Positions 8,639 to 17,606 of a stretch of DNA of 64,000 bases are shown piece by piece; position 1 is the first letter of the stretch; each line of letters opens with the position of its first letter. The notes under the pieces are model-generated. The model did not search any database. It saw only the letters and a program-made list of their open reading frames with translations, and was not told where the DNA came from. Both the position numbers and the translations under genes were made by a program. Source of the stretch: Streptomyces sp. RerS4 (GTDB lineage: Bacteria; Actinomycetota; Actinomycetes; Streptomycetales; Streptomycetaceae); assembly GCF_023515955.1 (NCBI RefSeq), contig NZ_CP097322.1, positions 3,954,501 to 4,018,500 of the forward strand. Reading direction: 5' to 3'.

Positions 8639-8977
8639 ATGCTGATGCAGGGTTTCAACAACGGCGTGCTGCCGCTGTTCGGCTACGCCATGCTGGCGCT
8701 CGCCGTGGTGGCCTTCGTCATGGCGTTGGTGGCGCGCGAGGACGCGTTCCGGGCCGCCGACAAGCAGACCAAGACGTTCTGGATGGTCATCCTCGGCATC
8801 ACGGTCGTCGTCGACCTCTTCCTGCCGATGCTGTTCCTGCAGATCGCGGGCCTGGTGGCCACGATCGTCTTCCTCGTGGACGTACGCCCCGCCCTGCGGC
8901 AGGTCTCGGGCGGCGGCCGGCGCAAGGGCGGCAGCAGCAGCGACGGACCGTACGGCCCGTACAACGGCGGGCGCTAG
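8639..8977 (+). CDS. DUF2516 family small membrane protein
   Basis: A 112-aa protein with an N-terminal hydrophobic segment (about 13-33), a polar loop, and two further hydrophobic stretches (about 45-82). A Gly/Ser-rich cytoplasmic tail ends in DGPYGPYNGGR. The pattern fits the DUF2516 family of actinobacteria, whose function is unknown. Two in-frame ATGs (8639, 8645) are possible starts; a GAAGG element precedes them. It follows the HbhA-like gene and may be cotranscribed with it. Confidence 0.75.
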   Translation: MLMQGFNNGVLPLFGYAMLALAVVAFVMALVAREDAFRAADKQTKTFWMVILGITVVVDLFLPMLFLQIAGLVATIVFLVDVRPALRQVSGGGRRKGGSSSDGPYGPYNGGR

Positions 8978-9155
8978 ACACCTGGCCAGGGTCGCCCGGT
9001 GACCGCACGGTCCGGGCTGCCGCCCGAACGGGGGAATGCGAGCACTCGCGTGGACCATCCTGCGGGCCGTGCGGACCCACCTCCATGCCGTGACGGATCT
9101 TGTCCCGGACGATCGCTCCGGACGCCGATCCACGGCAGCCTCAACAGGAGGTGGG

Positions 9156-10208
9156 ATGTCACCCGCAACGAACACCGGAGTTCATCGAGCCCGCCGTCGA
9201 TGGCTCCTGCGACCGATCGTGGCCACGACAGCGCTGTGCGCAGCGCTCCTGCCGGGCGCGGCGCAGGCCGTCGGCGACAGCTCGTCGGCAGCAGCCACGA
9301 AGCAGGTCCAGCCGTCCAACCGCGCCTATGTGGCCAACTCGCTCTCGGACACGGTGTCGGTGGTCAACACCGGCAACCGCAGGCTGATCGCCAACATCCT
9401 GGTCGGTGACAGCCCGCGCGACGTGGCCGTGAACGTGAACACGGCGCGTGCCTACGTGACCAACGCGGGCTCGGAAAGTGTGTCCGTCATCGACACGACC
9501 AGCAACAGGGTGATCGCCACGATCCAGGTCCCCGGAGTGCCCGTCGGCGTGGACCTGGACACGGCGGACGGGGTCGGTGTCGTCACTGCCGCGGGGGCGA
9601 ACTGGGTCACGGTGATCAACACCGTGGACAACAGCGTGCTCGGGACCGTCCCGCTGCAACCGGACTGTGGCCCCGTAGGGGTCGCACTGGACGAGGCGAG
9701 TGACCGTGCCTACGTGACCTGCTTCAACCTGGACACCGTGGACGTGGTCAGCTACAACAACCTCGAACTTCTGAGTGTGGCCAGCGCAGGAGACGGCCCG
9801 GACGGTGTGGCGTTCGACCCGACCCGCCGGCGGCTGTTCGTCACCAACCGGTTCTCGGACAACGTATCGGTGATCGACCCGCTCAACCTCGCCCCCGTAG
9901 CCACCATTCCGGTCGGCGACGGCCCGTCCGGTATCGACGTGGACCCCGGCCGTGGGCGGGCCTTCGTGGCCAACTCCGGCGCCAACACGGCCTCGGTGAT
10001 CAATATCGACAACCACACCGTGACGGCCGTCGTCCCCGTCGGCTCGTTCCCCTCAGGGGTGGCGGTCGACCCGGGTGGGGCCCGCGCCTACGTGACCAAC
10101 CGGGGATCGGACAACGTGACACCGATCAACACCTCCAACCTCCGCCCGCAAAGCCCGTTCGCCGTCGGCGACGGCCCCATCGGGATCGACGTCGTCGGAC
10201 GCCTCTAG
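9156..10208 (+). CDS. Secreted seven-bladed YVTN-type beta-propeller protein
   Basis: A 350-aa protein with an N-terminal signal peptide (RARRRWLLRPIVATTALCAA then a cleavable PGAAQA). Seven imperfect repeats of about 42 residues follow, each containing a variant of RAYVTNxxSDxVSVIDT and ending near VPVGDGPxGVxVD. This is the YVTN/NHL-like propeller of surface-layer and cell-surface proteins. Seven repeats give one complete propeller, probably extracellular; no catalytic residues can be assigned. ATG 9156 is chosen because AGGAGGTG lies immediately upstream and the signal peptide starts there. A perfect hairpin follows 45 bp after the stop. Confidence 0.85.
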   Translation: MSPATNTGVHRARRRWLLRPIVATTALCAALLPGAAQAVGDSSSAAATKQVQPSNRAYVANSLSDTVSVVNTGNRRLIANILVGDSPRDVAVNVNTARAYVTNAGSESVSVIDTTSNRVIATIQVPGVPVGVDLDTADGVGVVTAAGANWVTVINTVDNSVLGTVPLQPDCGPVGVALDEASDRAYVTCFNLDTVDVVSYNNLELLSVASAGDGPDGVAFDPTRRRLFVTNRFSDNVSVIDPLNLAPVATIPVGDGPSGIDVDPGRGRAFVANSGANTASVINIDNHTVTAVVPVGSFPSGVAVDPGGARAYVTNRGSDNVTPINTSNLRPQSPFAVGDGPIGIDVVGRL

Positions 10209-10252
10209 CCACCGCGCGGGCGCACGCCGGGCACACCGGCCGGAGAACCAGA

Positions 10253-10286
10253 GGACCCCGTCCGATCTCGCGATCGGACGGGGTCC
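10253..10286 (+). terminator. Strong hairpin after the YVTN gene
   Basis: A perfect 15-bp stem, GGACCCCGTCCGATC with its complement, closes a 4-nt TCGC loop. There is no T-tract, which is common in Streptomyces. It lies between convergent genes. Confidence 0.8.
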
Positions 10287-10294
10287 CTGGAGTA

Positions 10295-10359
10295 CTGGAT
10301 GAATGAGTCCGATGTTCTCAGTGGTCGCAGGCGATCAGGCCGAGTGCTCATTCATCCAG
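10295..10359. repeat. 13-bp perfect inverted repeat with 39-nt spacer
   Basis: CTGGATGAATGAG (10295-10307) is matched exactly by CTCATTCATCCAG (10347-10359). The arms are less GC-rich than the surroundings. It follows directly on the hairpin at 10253-10286 and precedes the stop of the convergent phosphatase gene, so it may be a second terminator for the minus strand or a remnant of a mobile element. Confidence 0.6.
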
Positions 10360-10374
10360 GGGCCGAGCGGGCCC

Positions 10375-11676
10375 TCAGAGGGCGGCGCGGGAGAGCAGGA
10401 CGACGGCGACGTCGTCCGTGAGCTCACCGCCGTTGAGCCGGCGGGCCTCGGTGACGGAGGCCTCCAGCAGGCCCTCACCGCTCAGGCCCGCGCTCAGGTG
10501 GCGGTTGATCATCTCGACCATGCCGTCCTGCCCGAGGCGTTCGCGCCCCTCCCCGATGCGGCCCTCGATGAGGCCGTCGGTGTAGAGCATCAGGCTCCAG
10601 GTGCCGCCCAGCTCGACCTGGCGGCGGGGCCAGCGGGCCCGGGGCAGCAGCCCGAGCGCGGGGCCGCTGTTCTCGTACGGGAGCAGGCGCGCCGGGCGGC
10701 CCGGCCGGGAGATCAGCGGAGCCGGGTGGCCGGCCAGGCACAGGCCCGCGCGGCGGCCGTCGGGCGCGATGTCGACGGTGCACAGCGTCGCGAAGATCTC
10801 CTCGCAGGGCCGTTCCACCTCCAGGACCTGCTGGAGCGTCGCCAGCAGCTCGTCGCCGCACAGCCCGGCCAGGGTCAGCGCCCGCCAGGCGATGCGCAGC
10901 TCGACGCCGAGGGCGGCCTCGTCGGGGCCGTGGCCGCAGACGTCGCCGATCATGGCGTGGACGGTGCCGTCGGGGGTGCGGACGGTGTCGTAGAAGTCCC
11001 CGCCGAGCAGGGCCCGACTGCGGCCGGGCCGGTAGCGGGCGGCGAAGCGCAGATCGGACCCCTCCAGCAGCGGGGTGGGCAGCAGGCCGCGTTCGAGGCG
11101 GGCGTTCTCCTGGGCGCGCAGTTTCGATTCTGCGAGCTTGTACTGGGCGATGTCCGCCCGCTTTCTCTCCACGGCGTACCGGATGGCGCGGCTCAGGAGC
11201 CGCCCGTCGAGCTCGTCGCGGAAGAGGAAGTCCTGCGCGCCGACCCGGACGGCCTCGGCGGCGCGGTCGGCGTCCGCCTCGGCGGTGAGGACGAGGACGG
11301 CGTGGCGCGGCGCGATCCGCAGCACCTCGCGCAGGGTGGTCAGCCCGTCACCGTCGCCCTCGCCGGGGCCCGGCAGGGACAGGTCGAGCAGCACGCAGTG
11401 CACGTCGGGGGTGAGCAGACGCGCGGCCTCGGTGAGGTTGCGGGCGCTGCGGAGCCGGATGCGGTGGTGGCCGTCCGCGTCGAGGATCTCGGGGACGGTG
11501 AGGCGGCCGGCCGGGTCGTCACCGATCACCAACAGGGTCAGCGAGGCGGGGCCGGGCGGCGCGAGGGTGACGGGGGGAACCGCCGGACCGCTCTCCGTGG
11601 CCGGGGTGTCCCTCTGCCGCGGTACGGGTACGGGCATCGTTTCCGGTTCCTTCCCTCCCCCCGAGGGTGCGCTCAT
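10375..11676 (-). CDS. Response regulator with PP2C (SpoIIE/RsbU-type) phosphatase output
   Basis: A 433-aa protein: a disordered Pro-rich N-terminus, a receiver-like domain (about 45-165) with Asp98 in CVLLDLSLPG as candidate phosphoacceptor, a coiled linker (about 170-200), and a SpoIIE-type PP2C domain to the end (LGGDFYD, GDVCGHGPDEAAL, MLYTDGLIE, GELTDDVAVVLL). The receiver's usual C-terminal Lys is replaced: VGAQDFLFRD has Arg where Lys is expected, so phosphorylation control may be unusual. Such proteins dephosphorylate anti-anti-sigma factors. TAGGGT 6 nt before the ATG suggests a leaderless transcript; a second ATG 39 nt inside is an alternative. Confidence 0.85.
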   Translation of the reverse strand: MSAPSGGGKEPETMPVPVPRQRDTPATESGPAVPPVTLAPPGPASLTLLVIGDDPAGRLTVPEILDADGHHRIRLRSARNLTEAARLLTPDVHCVLLDLSLPGPGEGDGDGLTTLREVLRIAPRHAVLVLTAEADADRAAEAVRVGAQDFLFRDELDGRLLSRAIRYAVERKRADIAQYKLAESKLRAQENARLERGLLPTPLLEGSDLRFAARYRPGRSRALLGGDFYDTVRTPDGTVHAMIGDVCGHGPDEAALGVELRIAWRALTLAGLCGDELLATLQQVLEVERPCEEIFATLCTVDIAPDGRRAGLCLAGHPAPLISRPGRPARLLPYENSGPALGLLPRARWPRRQVELGGTWSLMLYTDGLIEGRIGEGRERLGQDGMVEMINRHLSAGLSGEGLLEASVTEARRLNGGELTDDVAVVLLSRAAL

Positions 11677-11859
11677 GGGCCGACCCTAGCCGCCGCTCCC
11701 GGCGAGCGGAACGGGCACCGGGTGGCCGGCCCCCGTCATATGCCCCTATCGCGGCGGAAACCCGCTCCGCCCCCATGACAAACCTCACGACCCCCACACA
11801 TCTCCACCCCGCCCCCGCCCCCTCCCGCCCCGAGCCGAGCCCTCCCGCCCGGCCAGGGC

Positions 11860-12996
11860 TTACGCGTCGGGGCGGACCACCGCCTTGATCGGCATCGAGC
11901 CCACGCCCGCCATCGTCACGTTGCGCCCGGGGCGCGGGGCGTGGACCATCGCGCCGTCCCCGACGTACATGCCCACGTGGCTCGCGTCGTCCCAGTAGAT
12001 GATCAGATCGCCGGGGCGCATGTCCTTCACCGCGACCTTCGGCAGCAGCCGCAGCTGCTCCTGCGAGGTCCGCGGGATGCCCCGGCCCGCCTTCAGCCAC
12101 GCCTGCGAGGTCAGCCCCGAGCAGTCGAAGGAGTCCGGCCCCGCCGCGCCCCACACGTACGGCTTCCCTATCTGCGCGGTGGCGAACTGCACCGCCAGCT
12201 TCCCGGCGTCCGTCGCCGTGCCCTTGACGTCCTTCATCGCGCCCGACGACAGCCACGCCGTCTGCGCCTTGTACTGGGCTTCCTGCTCCAGCTGGATCAG
12301 CCGGGCCTTCTCCTCGGCCTCCAGCCGGTTCTCCAGCGCCTCGGCCGCCTTGATCTTCTCCTCGATCCGCTTCTTGGCGGCTTCCTGCTTGACCCGGTTC
12401 TCTTCCATCTTCTGCCAGATGGCGCCCGCGTCCTTGGCGTACCGCTCCAAGTCCGTCTGGGTCCGGTTCAGTTCGGACAGCAGGTCCGTCGTGGCCTTCT
12501 CGCCCTGCCGCAGTCGGCCCGTGCCGTCCAGGAAGTCGGCCGGGCTGTCGCTCAGCGCGAGCCGGGCGCCCGGCGGCAGCCCGTTCGAGCGGTACTGGGC
12601 GCGGGCGGCGGCGCCCGCGCGGTTCTTCAGGCCGGCGATCCGGTCCTGGCCCGCCACCACCAGTTTGGCGATCTCGACGATCCGCTCCGTCTGCGCCTTG
12701 GTCTCGCTCTCCGCGAGGTTGTACGCGTCGGTCGCCGCGCCGGCCTGGCGGTAGAGGTCCTCTATCTCCTGGCGCACCTGGTCCAGCGACTTGCCCTGCG
12801 CGTCGGGCGTCGAATTCGGCGGGGGAGGAGGCGTGGGCGTGGGCGTGGGCGCGCCGGGCGCGGAAGGCGCCGCGTACGCACTGCCCACCGCGATCCCGGG
12901 GGCCGTCAGTATCGCCATCGCGCACAGCAGCGTCAGAGCGGACGACACTCCCCGTCGTCGCGACGATCGCGACGAAGCTCGCTTCGCGGTCCCCAT
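11860..12996 (-). CDS. Secreted NlpC/P60 peptidoglycan endopeptidase with coiled-coil domain
   Basis: A 378-aa protein with an Arg-rich N-terminus, a hydrophobic signal segment (about 18-42), a Pro/Thr-rich linker, a long coiled coil (about 70-255) and a C-terminal NlpC/P60 domain. The catalytic Cys is in DSFDCSGL, the His in ASHVGMYVG, and the third polar residue His is in MVHAPRPG. The domain order matches RipA/SwlA-type cell-wall hydrolases that cleave peptide stems during growth or sporulation. The upstream 200 bp holds a less GC-rich stretch (13030-13070) that may be the promoter; I looked for a ydaO-type c-di-AMP riboswitch there and did not find one. Confidence 0.9.
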   Translation of the reverse strand: MGTAKRASSRSSRRRGVSSALTLLCAMAILTAPGIAVGSAYAAPSAPGAPTPTPTPPPPPNSTPDAQGKSLDQVRQEIEDLYRQAGAATDAYNLAESETKAQTERIVEIAKLVVAGQDRIAGLKNRAGAAARAQYRSNGLPPGARLALSDSPADFLDGTGRLRQGEKATTDLLSELNRTQTDLERYAKDAGAIWQKMEENRVKQEAAKKRIEEKIKAAEALENRLEAEEKARLIQLEQEAQYKAQTAWLSSGAMKDVKGTATDAGKLAVQFATAQIGKPYVWGAAGPDSFDCSGLTSQAWLKAGRGIPRTSQEQLRLLPKVAVKDMRPGDLIIYWDDASHVGMYVGDGAMVHAPRPGRNVTMAGVGSMPIKAVVRPDA

Positions 12997-13195
12997 GGCT
13001 CCCCCAGGCGCCCCGGGCCAGAACCGACGTCACTCGACATCAGATCTGACTATTCATCAGTAACTTGTCACCGTCTCCGGGATGGTGCCACGACTCGTCG
13101 GATTCCAACACCCTCCGACACCCCCCGGCCCCTTCCTGACGCCCAACGGACCACCCCCGTCACCCGTTCCCAACCCACCCCCACCCGCCCGTCCT

Positions 13196-14008
13196 TCACC
13201 CGGCCGGGCGCAACGCCTCCCACCGCACCGTCAGTTCCCCCTGCCGCCACCGCCCCGGACCGTCCGCCAGCGGCCAATCCCCGGCCAGCGCCCGCGCCGT
13301 ACGGATCCACCGCTGCCGCGCCCCGTACGAGGCGTACGGCGCCGCCGCCGACCAGGCCCGGTCGAAGTCCCGCAGGAACGCGTGCACCGCCTCACCCGGC
13401 ACGTTCCGGTGGATCAGCGCCTTCGGCAGCCGCTCCGCCAGGTCCGACGGCCGCTCCAGGGAGCCGAGCCGGGTCGCGAACGTCACCGTGCGCGGCCCCT
13501 CCGGCCCCAGCGCCACCCACACGTGCCGCCGCCCGATCTCGTCGCAGGTCCCCTCCACCAGCAGCCCGCCCGGGGCCAGCCGCCCGCACAGCAGCTCCCA
13601 CACCCGGGCCACCCGCTCCTCGTCGTACTGGCGCAGCACGTTCGCCGCCCGGATCAGCGCCGGCCGCTCCCCACCCTCCAAGGGCACCTCGAAGCCGCCG
13701 TGCCGGAAGGTCAGCCCCTCCCGCTCGTACGGCTTGGCCCCCGCCACCCGCGCCGGCTCGATCTCGATGCCGACCACCCGCACGGCCGGAGCCACCCGTC
13801 GCAGCCGCGCCAGCAGCTCGACCGCCGTCCAGGGCGCGGCCCCGTAGCCGAGGTCCACCGCCACCGGGGCGTCCGCCCGCCGCAGCGCCGAGCCGTGCGT
13901 GGCAGCGATCCAGCGGTCCATGCGGCGAAGCCGGTTCGGGTTCGTGGTCCCGCGCGTCACGGTGCCGACGGGGCGTTTCGGGGGCGGCGGGGTGCTGCGG
14001 GAGGCCAT
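13196..14008 (-). CDS. Class I SAM-dependent methyltransferase
   Basis: A 270-aa protein. A basic N-terminal part (NPNRLRRMDRWIAATHG) precedes the SAM-binding region VAVDLGYGAAPWTAVELL, with the acidic residue that would bind the ribose in VVGIEIEPARV. The start at 14008 is where the conserved-looking sequence begins; the frame extends upstream only as antisense of the mshA promoter region. The gene is divergent from mshA. The substrate is unknown. Confidence 0.8.
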   Translation of the reverse strand: MASRSTPPPPKRPVGTVTRGTTNPNRLRRMDRWIAATHGSALRRADAPVAVDLGYGAAPWTAVELLARLRRVAPAVRVVGIEIEPARVAGAKPYEREGLTFRHGGFEVPLEGGERPALIRAANVLRQYDEERVARVWELLCGRLAPGGLLVEGTCDEIGRRHVWVALGPEGPRTVTFATRLGSLERPSDLAERLPKALIHRNVPGEAVHAFLRDFDRAWSAAAPYASYGARQRWIRTARALAGDWPLADGPGRWRQGELTVRWEALRPAG

Positions 14009-14230
14009 GGGGGGAGCGTAAGCGGAGCGCCCGCACGAGAGGAAAAGCCGGCAAACCGGCGAGGATTTTCCACGGATTCCCGCCACCCCGGAATGCGCGG
14101 CACGGCCGTCCGGGTTGCACTGCTTGCAGGGCGCACCGACCGCGCTCCCGCAGTCGTGCCGTTGTCCCCGTAGCCAGGCCGCCACCGCGTCGGCCGGGCC
14201 CGCGTCGTCCGAGCGAGAGGAACTGCTCCC

Positions 14231-15613
14231 TTGAGTCAGTACGTGTCCCGTCTCGGCGGCAGCATCAGCGGCCGCATCGCCGCCGCCCGCGGCACCCGGC
14301 ACGACGCTCCCCGGCTGCGCCTGCCGGCCGTGGGCCACCACCGCAAGCCCCGCCGCGTGGCCATGCTCAGCGTGCACACCTCACCGCTGCACCAGCCCGG
14401 CACCGGCGACGCCGGCGGCATGAACGTGTACATCGTCGAGCTGGCCAAGCGCCTCGCCGCGATCAACATCGAGGTGGAGATCTTCACCCGGGCCACCACC
14501 GGCGGCCTGCCCCCCGCCGTCGAGCTCGCGCCCGGCGTCCTCGTACGTCACGTGGACGCCGGCCCCTACGAGGGCCTCGCCAAGGAAGAGCTGCCGGCGC
14601 AGCTGTGCGCCTTCACCCACGGCGTGATGCAGGCCTGGGCCGGCCACCGCCCCGGCTACTACGACCTCGTCCACTCGCACTACTGGCTCTCCGGCCACGT
14701 CGGCTGGCTCGCCGCCGAACGCTGGGGCGTCCCCCTCGTCCACGCCATGCACACCATGGCCAAGGTCAAGAACGCCGCGCTCGCCGAGGGCGACACCCCC
14801 GAGCCGGCCGCCCGCGTCATCGGCGAGACCCAGATCGTCGCCGCCGCCGACCGCCTCATCGCGAACACCGCCGAGGAGGCCGACGAGCTCGTACGGCACT
14901 ACGAGGCCGACCCCGGCAAGGTCGCCGTCGTCCACCCCGGCGTGAACCTCGACCGCTTCACCGTCGGCGACGGCCGCGCCGCCGCCCGCACCCGCCTCGG
15001 CCTGCCCCAGGACGCCGTGATCCCGCTGTTCGCGGGCCGCATCCAGCCCCTCAAGGCCCCCGACATCCTGCTGCGCGCCGTCGCCGTCCTCGTCGACCAG
15101 GACCCGTCGCTGCGCGCGCGGCTCTTCGTCCCCGTCGTCGGCGGCCCCAGCGGCAGCGGCCTCGCCAAGCCCGAGGGGCTCCAGAAGCTCGCCGCGAAGC
15201 TCGGCATCGCCGACCTCGTGCACTTCCACCCGCCGGTGCGCCAGGACGCCCTCGCCGACTGGTTCCGGGCCGCGTCCGTGCTGGTCATGCCGTCCTACAA
15301 CGAGTCGTTCGGGCTCGTCGCCATCGAAGCCCAGGCCGCCGGTACGCCCGTCCTCGCCGCCGAGGTCGGAGGGCTGCCCGTCGCCGTCAACGACGGCGTG
15401 ACGGGGATCCTCGTACCCGGCCACGACCCCGTCGACTACGCCCGCGAGCTGCGGCGCTTCGTCGACGACCCCGGCCTCACCGACCGGATGGGCGGACAGG
15501 CCGCCCGGCACGCGCAGTTCTTCGGCTGGGACACCGCCGCGAGCGGCACCGCCGACGTCTACACCGCCGCCATGCACGATCACCGCCGTCGCGTACGCTC
15601 CCACCATGGCTGA
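14231..15613 (+). CDS. mshA: D-inositol-3-phosphate glycosyltransferase (mycothiol biosynthesis)
   Basis: A 460-aa GT4-family glycosyltransferase transferring GlcNAc from UDP-GlcNAc to 1-L-inositol-3-phosphate, the first committed step of mycothiol synthesis. Motifs include SVHTSPLHQPGTGDAGGMNV near the N-terminus, DLVHSHYWLSG, the nucleotide-binding region FAGRIQPLKAPD, and the EX7E motif ESFGLVAIE. The N-terminal 40 residues before VAMLSVHTSP are an actinomycete extension. TTG 14231 is taken as the start because GAGAGGA lies about 10 nt upstream and the extension begins there. The YbjN gene overlaps its last 8 bases, implying an operon. Confidence 0.92.
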   Translation: MSQYVSRLGGSISGRIAAARGTRHDAPRLRLPAVGHHRKPRRVAMLSVHTSPLHQPGTGDAGGMNVYIVELAKRLAAINIEVEIFTRATTGGLPPAVELAPGVLVRHVDAGPYEGLAKEELPAQLCAFTHGVMQAWAGHRPGYYDLVHSHYWLSGHVGWLAAERWGVPLVHAMHTMAKVKNAALAEGDTPEPAARVIGETQIVAAADRLIANTAEEADELVRHYEADPGKVAVVHPGVNLDRFTVGDGRAAARTRLGLPQDAVIPLFAGRIQPLKAPDILLRAVAVLVDQDPSLRARLFVPVVGGPSGSGLAKPEGLQKLAAKLGIADLVHFHPPVRQDALADWFRAASVLVMPSYNESFGLVAIEAQAAGTPVLAAEVGGLPVAVNDGVTGILVPGHDPVDYARELRRFVDDPGLTDRMGGQAARHAQFFGWDTAASGTADVYTAAMHDHRRRVRSHHG

Positions 15614-16094
15614 CACCGCCGCGATCATCGAGAGCGTCCTGACCGGCGCCGAGCTGAGCTGGGAGAGCCCCGAACCGGGTTCCTACGTCGTCCAGCTGCC
15701 CGGCACCCGCAAGCTGAGCACCACCTGCGCCCTGCGCGTCGGCCGGCACTCCCTCTCCGTGAACGCCTTCGTCATCCGCCACCCCGACGAGAACGAGGCC
15801 GGCGTCCACCGCTGGCTGCTGGAGCGCAACCTCAAGCTGTACGGGATGGCGTACGCCGTCGACCCGCTCGGCGACGTGTACCTGACGGCCCGCCTCCCGC
15901 TGTCCGTCGTCACCCCCGACGACCTGGACCGACTCCTCGGCACCGTCCTGGAGGCGGCGGACGGCGCCTTCAACACCCTGCTGGAGCTGGGCTTCGCGAG
16001 CGCGATCCGGCGCGAGTACGAGTGGCGCGTCTCGCGCGGCGAGTCCACCCGCAACCTGGACGCGTTCAAGCACCTCACCCAACCGTCCCGCTGA
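15606..16094 (+). CDS. YbjN domain protein (type III secretion chaperone-like fold)
   Basis: A 162-aa protein with a YbjN-type alpha/beta fold: an N-terminal helix (IIESVLTGAELSWE), beta strands through VNAFVIRHP, then WLLERNLKLYGMAYAVDPLGDVYLTARL. Function in actinobacteria is unknown. The start overlaps the end of mshA by 8 bp, and this pairing suggests translational coupling. Confidence 0.85.
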   Translation: MADTAAIIESVLTGAELSWESPEPGSYVVQLPGTRKLSTTCALRVGRHSLSVNAFVIRHPDENEAGVHRWLLERNLKLYGMAYAVDPLGDVYLTARLPLSVVTPDDLDRLLGTVLEAADGAFNTLLELGFASAIRREYEWRVSRGESTRNLDAFKHLTQPSR

Positions 16095-16098
16095 CCGC

Positions 16099-16117
16099 GC
16101 CGGGGCCGCGCCCCGGC
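16099..16117. terminator. Short GC hairpin between convergent genes
   Basis: GCCGGGGC, a 3-nt loop, then GCCCCGGC lie in the 25 bp between the YbjN gene and the convergent MFS gene, placed to terminate both. Confidence 0.55.
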
Positions 16118-16119
16118 CG

Positions 16120-17442
16120 CTACGCCTCGGCGGCGACGGGGGCGGGCGCGGGAGCGGGAGCGGACTCCCGGGAGGCGGCAGCCGCACCCGTATCCGTATC
16201 GGTATCCGTATCCGTAGCCGTAGCCGCGTCGGCCCCGGGCAGGCCTCGCATCAGCAGCCAGTACCCGGCCGCCGCCACGGTCCCCAGGACCCCGGTGGCC
16301 CCCCACAGCCACCGCGCGCCCAGCCGGTCGATGACGAACCCGGCCATCAGCGGGGCCACCAGCGCGGCCACCGACCACGACATCGTGTACATGCCCTGGT
16401 AGCGCCCCCGGCCGTGCGCCGGCGACAGCCGCACCACCAGCCCCATCTGGATCGGCGAGTTCACGATCTCCGCCAGCGTCCACACGCACACCGTCAGCGC
16501 GTACGCCCACAACGGTCCCGCGAACGCCGTCATCGCGAACCCGTACCCCGCCAGCAGCGCCGAGACCACCAGCAGCCGGCGCGGGTCGCGGTGCTCGATG
16601 AACCGGGTCACCGGGATCTGGAGCACCACGATCAGCAGGCCGTTCACCGCGACGACCAGCCCGTAGTCACCCGGCGAGAACCCGGCCGCGCCCATCGCCA
16701 CCGGCAGGCCCACCGAACCCTGCGTGAAGATCAGCGAGATCAGGAACGACAGGCCGACGACCCCCATGAACCGCCCGTCGCGCAGCACGCTCCCGAGCCC
16801 GATCTCCGGCCCGTCCGCCTCCCGCGCCGAGGCGCCGCTCCCCTTGACGGGCCGCGACTCCGGCAGCTTCGCGAAGACCAGCACCGCGCACAGCAGCGTC
16901 AGCGCCGCCTCGCCGAGGAAGCCGGCCAGGTAGCTGTACTCCGCCACGAACCCGGCGAGCGTCGCGCTGATCGCGAAGCCGAGGTTGATGGCCCAGTAGT
17001 TCAGCGCGAAGGCCCGTACGCGGTCCTCCGGCCGGACGATGTCGGCCATCATCGCGGAGACCGCCGGCCGTGAGGCGTTCGAGGCCATGCCCACCAGCAG
17101 GGCCACCGCCGCGATCGCCGCCGGGTGCTCCATGAAGCCGAGCAGCGCCACCGACAGCGACGTGGACACGTTCGCCGCCAGCATCGTCGGACGCCGCCCC
17201 AGCCGGTCCGTCATCACGCCGGCCACCAGCGAGGACACCACACCGCCGAGCCCGTGCAGCGCCACCACGAGGCCCGCGAAGGAAGCCGAGTAGCCCCGGT
17301 CGAGGGTCAGGTACAAGGTCATGAAGGTGGCGACGAAGGCCCCGAGCCGGTTGACGAGGGTGCTCGCCCACAGCCACCAGAACGCCGACGGCAGACCCGA
17401 CACGCTCTCCCTGGCGGCCCGTCTCAGACTGGCAACGGACAT
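16120..17442 (-). CDS. MFS transporter, 12-helix MdtH-like
   Basis: A 440-aa membrane protein with an MFS motif A in VMTDRLGRRPTML after the second helix and about 12 hydrophobic segments. It is probably a multidrug or metabolite exporter; the substrate is unknown. The C-terminal cytoplasmic tail is low-complexity: an ATDTDTDTDTG run encoded by hexanucleotide repeats, then APAPAPAP. The gene is convergent with the YbjN gene and divergent from gpmA, with a 19-bp palindrome between the two starts. Confidence 0.87.
   Translation of the reverse strand: MSVASLRRAARESVSGLPSAFWWLWASTLVNRLGAFVATFMTLYLTLDRGYSASFAGLVVALHGLGGVVSSLVAGVMTDRLGRRPTMLAANVSTSLSVALLGFMEHPAAIAAVALLVGMASNASRPAVSAMMADIVRPEDRVRAFALNYWAINLGFAISATLAGFVAEYSYLAGFLGEAALTLLCAVLVFAKLPESRPVKGSGASAREADGPEIGLGSVLRDGRFMGVVGLSFLISLIFTQGSVGLPVAMGAAGFSPGDYGLVVAVNGLLIVVLQIPVTRFIEHRDPRRLLVVSALLAGYGFAMTAFAGPLWAYALTVCVWTLAEIVNSPIQMGLVVRLSPAHGRGRYQGMYTMSWSVAALVAPLMAGFVIDRLGARWLWGATGVLGTVAAAGYWLLMRGLPGADAATATDTDTDTDTGAAAASRESAPAPAPAPVAAEA
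16189..16224. repeat. Hexanucleotide tandem repeat inside the MFS gene
   Basis: Six 6-bp units (CGTATC, CGTATC, GGTATC, CGTATC, CGTAGC, CGTAGC) encode the Asp/Thr/Ala run of the transporter tail. The unit length keeps the frame, so slippage would change tail length only. Confidence 0.75.
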
Positions 17443-17518
17443 AAGGGATCCCCCCGGATGTGTAAGTGTCCCAACGGCTCACCGCACGTTACGAGTAGCC
17501 CCCTCGCGCCGCCACTCA

Positions 17519-17537
17519 ATTGACGCCGAACGTCAAT
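17519..17537. promoter_or_regulatory. Palindrome ATTGACG-N5-CGTCAAT between the divergent MFS and gpmA genes
   Basis: Two perfect 7-bp arms flank a 5-bp centre. It lies 76 bp upstream of the MFS start and about 70 bp upstream of gpmA. Each arm contains TTGACG, a good -35 sequence. It is probably a binding site for a dimeric regulator of the transporter; the protein is unknown. Confidence 0.45.
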
Positions 17538-17606
17538 CCGAGGCGCCCTCGCACACCCCCGCACCACGCGCGCGAGCGCCGCAGCCCGTCCATTAGGCTC
17601 GTACGC

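Noticed and set aside
12997..13195. Possible ydaO (c-di-AMP) riboswitch upstream of the NlpC/P60 gene
   Set aside because: Such riboswitches precede some Streptomyces cell-wall hydrolases, but the conserved GGGGACGG-type core could not be found here.
11941..15642. 1233-codon plus-strand frame across the NlpC/P60, methyltransferase and mshA genes
   Set aside because: It is an antisense/alternate-frame shadow over three well-supported genes and is Arg/Pro-rich without domains.
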